Origin: Patella vulgata | Lineage: Eukaryota; Mollusca; Gastropoda; Patellidae | Assembly: GCF_932274485.2 (NCBI RefSeq) | Contig: NC_065879.2 | Span: 63,075,459 to 63,139,458, forward strand | Length of the DNA stretch: 64,000 nt | Reading direction: 5' to 3' | Shown: piece by piece, positions 56,480-64,000 of the stretch | Layout of the letters: each line of letters opens with the position of its first letter | How positions within the stretch are numbered: the first letter of the stretch is position 1 | Program-made: the position numbers and the translations under genes | Notes under the pieces: model-generated | The model's input: the letters and a program-made list of their open reading frames with translations, nothing else | Database searches by the model: none | Told to the model about the DNA's origin: nothing

Positions 56480-57830
56480 CAGTCCAGATCAGTTCCATTT
56501 AGTTCAGTAGGGATTAAATTAATTTGGCTTTTTTTGTTTGTCATTGCACATGTACTAATTGCTTTCGGCCACCAAAGTTTGTTTTTCAGGAACCAGGTTG
56601 GCGGATGCAGAATGGTGGACACAGTTGGAAGAGGATGCAGGCAAGGCAAGGCAGAATGGTGGACACAGATAGAAGAGGATGCAGGCAAGGCAGTATGGTT
56701 GTGATCTGTTTGAACAATTTGGAATAAAAGGAGAGTACTTTTTTTTGATTGATTTTTTGAGGGTAGTGGCAGGCTGCAGACCGAGTTGCTCTCAATACAT
56801 GGGGATAAGGCTAGCTGAACAGTCCAGCCCAGTTCAGTTCCATTTAGTTCAGTAGGGATTAAGTTAATTTGGCTTGTTTTTGTTTGTCATTGCACATATA
56901 CTAATTGCTTTCGGCCATCTAAGTTTGTTTTTCAGGAACCAGGTTGGCGGATGCAGAATGATGGACACAGATGGAAGAGGATGCAGGCAAGGCAAGGCCG
57001 AATGGTGGACACAGATGGAAGAGGATGCAGGCAAGGCAAGGCAGAATTGTGGACACAGATGGAAGAGGATGCACGCAAGGCAGTATGGTGGTGATCTGTT
57101 TGAACAATTTGGAATAAAAGGAGGGTAATTTTTTTTGATTGATTTTTTGAGGGTAGTGGCAGGCTGCAGACCGAGTTGCTCTCAATACATGGGGATAAGA
57201 CTAGCTGAACAGTCCAGTTCAGTTCCATTTAGTTCAGTAGGAATTAAGTTAATTTGGCTTTTTTTTGTCATTGCACGTGTACTCATTGCTTTCGGCCACC
57301 TAAGTTTGTTTTTCAGGAACCAGGTTGGCAGATGTAGAATGGTGGACACAGATGGAAGAGGATGCTGGCAAGGCAGAATGGTGGACACAGATGGAAGAGG
57401 ATGCAGGCAAGGCAAGGCAGAATGGTGGACACAGATGGAAGAGGATGCAGGCAAGGCTGTTTGGTGGTGATCTGTTTGAACAATTTGGAATAAAAGGAGA
57501 GTACTTTTTTTTGATTGATTTTTTGAGGGTAGTTGCAGGCTGCAGACCAAGTTGCTCTCAATACATGGGGATAAGACTAGCTGAACAGTCCAGTCCAGTT
57601 CAGTTCCATTTAGTTCAGTAGGGATTAAGTTAATTTGGATTGTTTTTGTTTGTCATTGCACATGTACTGATTGCTTTCGGCCACCTAAGTTTGTTTTTCA
57701 GGAACCAGGTTGCCGGATGCAGAATGGTGGACACAGATGGAAAAGGATGCAGGGAAGGCAAGGCAGAATGGTGGACACAGATGGAAGAGGATGCAGGCAA
57801 GGCTGTTTAGTGGTGATCTGTTTGAACAAT
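56480..57830. repeat. Earlier segmental copy, offset 2044 bp
   Basis: Four monomers (2, 3, 3, 2 subrepeats) match 58524-59875 at a constant 2044-bp offset. This points to an amplification step before the 3.19-kb unit formed. Confidence 0.8.
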
Positions 57831-58043
57831 TTGGAATAAAAGGAGAGTACTTTTTTTGTGATTGATTTTTTAGGGTAGTTGCAGGCTGCAGACCAAGTTG
57901 CTCTCAATACATGGGGATAAGACTAGCTGAACAGTCCAGTCCAGTTCAGTTCCATTTAGTTCAGTAGGGATTAAGTTAATTTGGCTTGTTTTTGTTTGTC
58001 ATTGCACATATACTAATTTCTTTCGGCCACCTAAGTTTGGTTT

Positions 58044-61000
58044 TTTCAGGAACCAGGTTGGCGGATGCAGAATGGTGGACACAGATGGAAGAGGATGCAG
58101 GCAAGGCAGTATGGTTGTGATCTGTTTGAACAATTTGGAATAAAAGGAGAGTACTTTTTTTGATTGATTTTTTGAGGGTAGTGGCAGGCTGCAGACCGAG
58201 TTGCTCTCAATACATGGGGATAAGGCTAGCTGAACAGTCAAGCCCAGTTCAGTTCCATTTAGTTCAGTAGGGATTAAGTTAATTTGGCTTGTTTTTGTTT
58301 GTCATTGCACATATACTAATTGCTTTCGGCCACCTAAGTTTGTTTTTCAGGAACCAGATTGGCGGATGCAGAATGGAAGAGGATGCATGCAAGGCAGTAT
58401 GGTGGTGATCTGTTTGAACAATTTGAAATAAAAGGAGAGTACTTTTTTTTGATTGATTTTTTGAGGGTAGTTGCAGGCTGCAGACCAAGATGCTCTCAAT
58501 ACATGTGGATAAGACTAGCTGAACAGTCCAGATCAGTTCCATTTAGTTCAGCAGGGATTAAATTAATTTGGCTTTTTTTGTTTGTCATTGCACATGTACT
58601 AATTGCTTTCGGCCACCTAAGTTTGTTTTTCAGGAACCAGGTTGGCGGATGCAGAATGGTGGACACAGTTGGAAGAGGATGCAGGCAAGGCAAGGCAGAA
58701 TGGTGGACACAGATGGAAGAGGATGCAGGCAAGGCAGTATGGTTGTGATCTGTTTGAACAATTTGGAATAAAAGGAGAGTACTTTTTTTTGATTGATTTT
58801 TTGAGGGTAGTGGCAGGCTGCAGACCGAGTTGCTCTCAATACATGGGGATAAGGCTAGCTGAACAGTCCAGCCCAGTTCAGTTCCATTTAGTTCAGTAGG
58901 GATTAAGTTAATTTGGCTTGTTTTTGTTTGTCATTGCACATATACTAATTGCTTTCGGCCACCTAAGTTTGTTTTTCAGGAACCAGGTTGGCGGATGCAG
59001 AATGATGGACACAGATGGAAAAGGATGCAGGCAAGGCAAGGCCGAATGGTGGACACAGATGGAAGAGGATGCAGGCAAGGCAAGGCAGAATTGTGGACAC
59101 GGATGGAAGAGGATGCACGCAAGGCAGTATGGTGGTGATCTGTTTGAACAATTTGGAATAAAAGGAGGGTAATTTTTTTTGATTGATTTTTTGAGGGTAG
59201 TGGCAGGCTGCAGACCGAGTTGCTCTCAATACATGGGGATAAGACTAGCTGAACAGTCCAGTTCAGTTCCATTTAGTTCAGTAGGAATTAAGTTAATTTG
59301 GCTTTTTTTTGTCATTGCACGTGTACTCATTGCTTTCGGCCACCTAAGTTTGTTTTTCAGGAACCAGGTTGGCAGATGTAGAATGGTGGACACAGATGGA
59401 AGAGGATGCTGGCAAGGCAGAATGGTGGACACAGATGGAAGAGGATGCAGGCAAGGCAAGGCAGAATGGTGGACACAGATGGAAGAGGATGCAGGCAAGG
59501 CTGTTTGGTGGTGATCTGTTTGAACAATTTGGAATAAAAGGAGAGTACTTTTTTTTGATTGATTTTTTGAGGGTAGTTGCAGGCTGCAGACCAAGTTGCT
59601 CTCAATACATGGGGATAAGACTAGCTGAACAGTCCAGTCCAGTTCAGTTCCATTTAGTTCAGTAGGGATTAAGTTAATTTGGATTGTTTTTGTTTGTCAT
59701 TGCACATGTACTGATTGCTTTCGGCCACCTAAGTTTGTTTTTCAGGAACCAGGTTGCCGGATGCAGAATGGTGGACACAGATGGAAAAGGATGCAGGGAA
59801 GGCAAGGCAGAATGGTGGACACAGATGGAAGAGGATGCAGGCAAGGCTGTTTAGTGGTGATCTGTTTGAACAATTTGGAATTAAAGGATGGTACTTTTTT
59901 TCTGATTGATTTTTTGAGGGTAGTGGCAGGCTGCAGACCGAGTTGCTCTCAATACATGGGGATAAGACTAGCTGAACAGTCCAGTTCAGTTCCAGTTCCA
60001 TTTAGTTCAGTAGGGATTAAGTTAATTTGGCCTTTTTTGGTGGTCATTGCACATGTACTCATTGCTTTCGGCCACCTAAGTTTGTTTTTCAGGAACCAGG
60101 TTGGTGGATGCAGAATGGTGGACACAGATGGAAGAGGATGCTGGCAAGGCAGAATGGTGGACACAGATGGAAGAGGATGCAGGCAAGGCAAGGCAGAATG
60201 GTGGACACAGATGAAAGAGGATGCAGGCAAGGCTGTTTGGTGGTGATCTATTTGAACAATTTGGAATAAAAGGAGAGTACTTTTTTTGAATGATTTTTTG
60301 AGGGTAGTGGCAGGCTGCAGACCGAGTTGCTCTCAATACATGGGGATAAGACTAGCTGAACAGTCCAGTTCAGTTCCAGTTCCATTTAGTTCAGTAGGGA
60401 TTAAGTTAATTTGGCCTTTTTTTGGTGGTCATTGCACATGTACTCATTGCTTTCGGCCACCTAAGTTTGTTTTTCAGGAACCAGGTTGGTGGATGCAGAA
60501 TGGTGGACACAGATGGAAGAGGATGCTGGCAAGGCAGAATGGTGGACACAGATGGAAGAGGATGCAGGCAAGGCAAGGCAGAATGGTGGACACAGATGAA
60601 ATAGGATGCAGGCAAGGCTGTTTGGTGGTGATCTGTTTGAACAATTTGGAATAAAAGGAGAGTACTTTTTTTGAATGATTTTTTGAGGGTAGTGGCAGGC
60701 TGCAGACCGACTTGCTCTCAATACATGGGGATAAGACTAGCTGAACAGTCCAGTTCAGTTCCATTTAGTTCAGTAGGGATTAAGTTAATTTGGCTTTTTT
60801 TTGTTTGTCATTGCACATGTACTCATTGCTTTCGGGCACCTAAGTTTGTTTTTCAGGAACCAGGTTGGCGGATGCAGAATGGTGGACACAGATGGAAGAG
60901 GATGCAGGCAAGACAGAATGGTGGACACAAATGGAAGAGGATGCAGGCAAGGCAAGGTAGAATTGTGGACACAGATGGAAGAGGATGCAGGCAAGGCTGT

Positions 61001-61237
61001 TTGGTGGTGATCTGTTTGAACAATTTGGAATAAAAGGAGAGTACTTTTTTTGTGATTGATTTTTGAGGGTAGTTGCAGGCTGCAGACCAAGTTGCTCTCA
61101 ATACATGGGGATAAGACTAGCTGAACAGTCCAGTCCAGTTCAGTTCCATTTAGTTCAGTAGGGATTAAGTTAATTTGGCTTGTTTTTGTTTGTCATTGCA
61201 CATATACTCATTTCTTTCGGCCACCTAAGTTTGGTTT
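58044..61237. repeat. Higher-order repeat unit 1 (about 3.19 kb, 9 monomers)
   Basis: Monomer subrepeat pattern: 1, short, 2, 3, 3, 2, 3, 3, 3. Idiosyncratic variants such as CTAAGTTTGGTTTTTTCAGG at the start and GTTGCCGGATG in one monomer recur at a constant offset of about 3194-3195 bp in the next unit. Confidence 0.88.
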
Positions 61238-64000
61238 TTTCAGGAACCAGGTTGGCGGATGCAGAATGGTGGACACAGATGGAAGAGGATGCAGGCAAGG
61301 CAGTATGGTTGTGATCTGTTTGAACAATTTGGAATAAAAGAAGAGTACTTTTTTTGATTGATTTTTTGAGGGTAGTGGCAGGCTGCAGAACGAGTTGCTC
61401 TCAATACATGGGGATAAGGCTAGCTGAACAGTCAAGCCCAGTTCAGTTCCATTTAGTTCAGTAGGGATTAAGTTAATTTGGCTTGTTTTTGTTTGTCATT
61501 GCACATATACTAATTGCTTTCGGCCACCTAAGTTTGTTTTTCAGGAACCAGGTTGGCGGATGCAGAATGGAAGAGGATGCAGGCAAGGCAGTATGGTGGT
61601 GATCTGTTTGAACAATTTGAAATAAAAGGAGAGTACTTTTTTTTGATTGATTTTTTGAGGGTAGTTGCAGGCTGCAGACCAAGATGCTCTCAATACATGT
61701 GGATAAGACTAGCTGAACAGTCCAGATCAGTTCCATTTAGTTCAGCAGGGATTAAATTAATTTGGCTTTTTTTGTTTGTCATTGCACATGTACTAATTGC
61801 TTTCGGCCACCTAAGTTTGTTTTTCAGGAACCAGGTTGGCGGATGCAGAATGGTGGACACAGTTGGAAGAGGATGCAGGCAAGGCAAGGCAGAATGGTGG
61901 ACACAGATGGAAGAGGATGCAGGCAAGGCAGTATGGTTGTGATCTGTTTGAACAATTTGGAATAAAAGGAGAGTACTTTTTTTTGATTGATTTTTTGAGG
62001 GTAGTGGCAGGCTGCAGACCGAGTTGCTCTCAATACATGGGGATAAGGCTAGCTGAACAGTCCAGCCCAGTTCAGTTCCATTTAGTTCAGTAGGGATTAA
62101 GTTAATTTGGCTTGTTTTGTTTGTCATTGCACATATACTAATTGCTTTCGGCCACCTAAGTTTGTTTTTCAGGAACCAGGTTGGCGGATGCAGAATGATG
62201 GACACAGATGGAAAAGGATGCAGGCAAGGCAAGGCCGAATGGTGGACACAGATGGAAGAGGATGCAGGCAAGGCAAGGCAGAATTGTGGACACGGATGGA
62301 AGAGGATGCACGCAAGGCAGTATGGTGGTGATCTGTTTGAACAATTTGGAATAAAAGGAGGGTAATTTTTTTTGATTGATTTTTTGAGGGTAGTGGCAGG
62401 CTGCAGACCGAGTTGCTCTCAATACATGGGGATAAGACTAGCTGAACAGTCCAGTTCAGTTCCATTTAGTTCAGTAGGAATTAAGTTAATTTGGCTTTTT
62501 TTTTTGTCATTGCACGTGTACTCATTGCTTTCGGCCACCTAAGTTTGTTTTTCAGGAACCAGGTTGGCAGATGTAGAATGGTGGACACAGATGGAAGAGG
62601 ATGCTGGCAAGGCAGAATGGTGGACACAGATGGAAGAGGATGCAGGCAAGGCAAGGCAGAATGGTGGACACCGATGGAAGAGGATGCAGGCAAGGCTGTT
62701 TGGTGGTGATCTGTTTGAACAATTTGGAATAAAAGGAGAGTACTTTTTTTTGATTGATTTTTTGAGGGTAGTTGCAGGCTGCAGACCAAGTTGCTCTCAA
62801 TACATGGGGATAAGACTAGCTGAACAGTCCAGTCCAGTTCAGTTCCATTTAGTTCAGTAGGGATTAAGTTAATTTGGATTGTTTTTGTTTGTCATTGCAC
62901 ATGTACTGATTGCTTTCGGCCACCTAAGTTTGTTTTTCAGGAACCAGGTTGCCGGATGCAGAATGGTGGACACAGATGGAAAAGGATGCAGGGAAGGCAA
63001 GGCAGAATGGTGGACACAGATGGAAGAGGATGCAGGCAAGGCTGTTTAGTGGTGATCTGTTTGAACAATTTGGAATTAAAGGATGGTACTTTTTTTCTGA
63101 TTGATTTTTTGAGGGTAGTGGCAGGCTGCAGACCGAGTTGCTCTCAATACATGGGGATAAGACTAGCTGAACAGTCCAGTTCAGTTCCAGTTCCATTTAG
63201 TTCAGTAGGGATTAAGTTAATTTGGCCTTTTTTGGTGGTCATTGCACATGTACTCATTGCTTTCGGCCACCTAAGTTTGTTTTTCAGGAACCAGGTTGGT
63301 GGATGCAGAATGGTGGACACAGATGGAAGAGGATGCTGGCAAGGCAGAATGGTGGACACAGATGGAAGAGGATGCAGGCAAGGCAAGGCAGAATGGTGGA
63401 CACAGATGAAAGGGGATGCAGGCAAGGCTGTTTGGTGGTGATCTATTTGAACAATTTGGAATAAAAGGAGAGTACTTTTTTTGAATGATTTTTTGAGGGT
63501 AGTGGCAGAATGCAGACCGAGTTGCTCTCAATACATGGGGATAAGACTAGCTGAACAGTCCAGTTCAGTTCCAGTTCCATTTAGTTCAGTAGGGATTAAG
63601 TTAATTTGGCCTTTTTTTGGTGGTCATTGCACATGTACTCATTGCTTTCGGCCACCTAAGTTTGTTTTTCAGGAACCAGGTTGGTGGATGCAGAATGGTG
63701 GACACAGATGGAAGAGGATGCTGGCAAGGCAGAATGGTGGACACAGATGGAAGAGGATGCAGGAAAGGCAAGGCAGAATGGTGGACACAGATGAAAGAGG
63801 ATGCAGGCAAGGCTGTTTGGTGGTGATCTGTTTGAACAATTTGGAATAAAAGGAGAGTACTTTTTTTGAATGATTTTTTGAGGGTAGTGGCAGGCTGCAG
63901 ACCGACTTGCTCTCAATACATGGGGATAAGACTAGCTGAACAGTCCAGTTCAGTTCCATTTAGTTCAGTAGGGATTAAGTTAATTTGGCTTTTTTTTGTT
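61238..64000. repeat. Higher-order repeat unit 2, cut by the window end
   Basis: It repeats unit 1 monomer by monomer (1, short, 2, 3, 3, 2, 3, 3) with only scattered single-base differences. About 430 bp short of complete. Confidence 0.88.

Larger units (their letters stand above)
54040..64000. repeat. Complex satellite array, 29 monomers, open at the window edge
   Basis: Each monomer can be ordered as TTTGTTTTTCAGGAACCAGG, then subrepeats GCAGAATGGTGGACACAGAT-GGAAGAGGATGCAGGCAAG, then GATCTGTTTGAACAATTTGG, a T-rich stretch, TGCAGACCGAGTTGCTCTC, GAACAGTCCAGTTCAGTTCC, GGGATTAAGTTAATTTGGC and TTGTCATTGCACATGTACT. Monomers start near 54049, 54384, 54668, 55009, 55357, 55659, 55940, 56245, 56585, 56930, 57309, 57697, 58044, 58337, 58629, 58975, 59353, 59740, 60086, 60471, 60851, 61238, 61541, 61825, 62170, 62547, 62935, 63281 and 63667. 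Spacing varies from 281 to 388 bp mainly with the number (0.5 to 3) of 39/44-bp subrepeats. No gene is supported inside it. Confidence 0.95.

Noticed and set aside
54050-63960. Dozens of 60-190-codon open frames on both strands in the satellite, for example a WWTQMEEDAGKA repeat protein
   Set aside because: They are by-products of repetition. The 39-bp and 44-bp subrepeats shift the frame between monomers, both strands are equally open, and no frame is kept across the array.
54040-64000. CRISPR-like regular repeats
   Set aside because: No short constant repeats separated by unique spacers; spacing units are themselves repeated and the context is eukaryotic.

Overview
The window looks like nuclear DNA from a mollusc or another lophotrochozoan. 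It is AT-rich and gene-poor. It holds one confidently recognised host gene with GT-AG introns, many tRNA-derived SINEs, Tc1-type transposons, MITEs, LINE fragments, an LTR-element fossil and a large satellite. The phylum is inferred from the general look of the repeats and is not proven by any single sequence.

The host gene is TCP1, the alpha subunit (CCT1) of the cytosolic chaperonin TRiC/CCT. It lies on the minus strand in 12 exons between 35835 (ATG) and 22041 (stop). All exon joins keep phase and give a complete 557-residue protein. Its introns are filled with repeats: SINEs in introns 1 and 8, a BED-like zinc-finger relic in intron 3, and a 5.3-kb intron 5 made of degenerate tandem repeats. 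Intron 5 also carries a MITE-like element that itself carries a Tc1 transposon with an intact transposase.

Layout: 1-4 kb holds a perfect 262-bp tandem duplication and a minisatellite split by a SINE. From 4 to 12 kb there are hAT-like MITEs, a TTAA-flanked MITE, SINE copies and an old Tc1 relic. From 12 to 20 kb there are a LINE reverse-transcriptase fragment, a Tc1 copy with one premature stop, a large inverted repeat carrying two decayed copies of an uncharacterised animal protein family, and SINEs with clear target-site duplications. TCP1 occupies 22-36 kb. From 36 to 46 kb there are a second LINE fragment, an element with long inverted ends rich in a TGGCCCA motif, an old Ty3/gypsy-like fossil and nested SINEs. 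From 46 to 54 kb there are several families of degenerate tandem repeats.

From about 54.04 kb to the right edge the window is one satellite array: 29 monomers of about 280-390 bp, each with a variable number of 39/44-bp subrepeats, organised into a roughly 3.19-kb higher-order unit seen nearly twice. Diverged single monomers at 49.5 and 51.3 kb may show what the array grew from.

No operon-like or multi-gene system is visible. The points most worth a second look are the higher-order satellite, the young Tc1 pair, the two SINE families that share a 3' tail, and the inverted protein-family relic.
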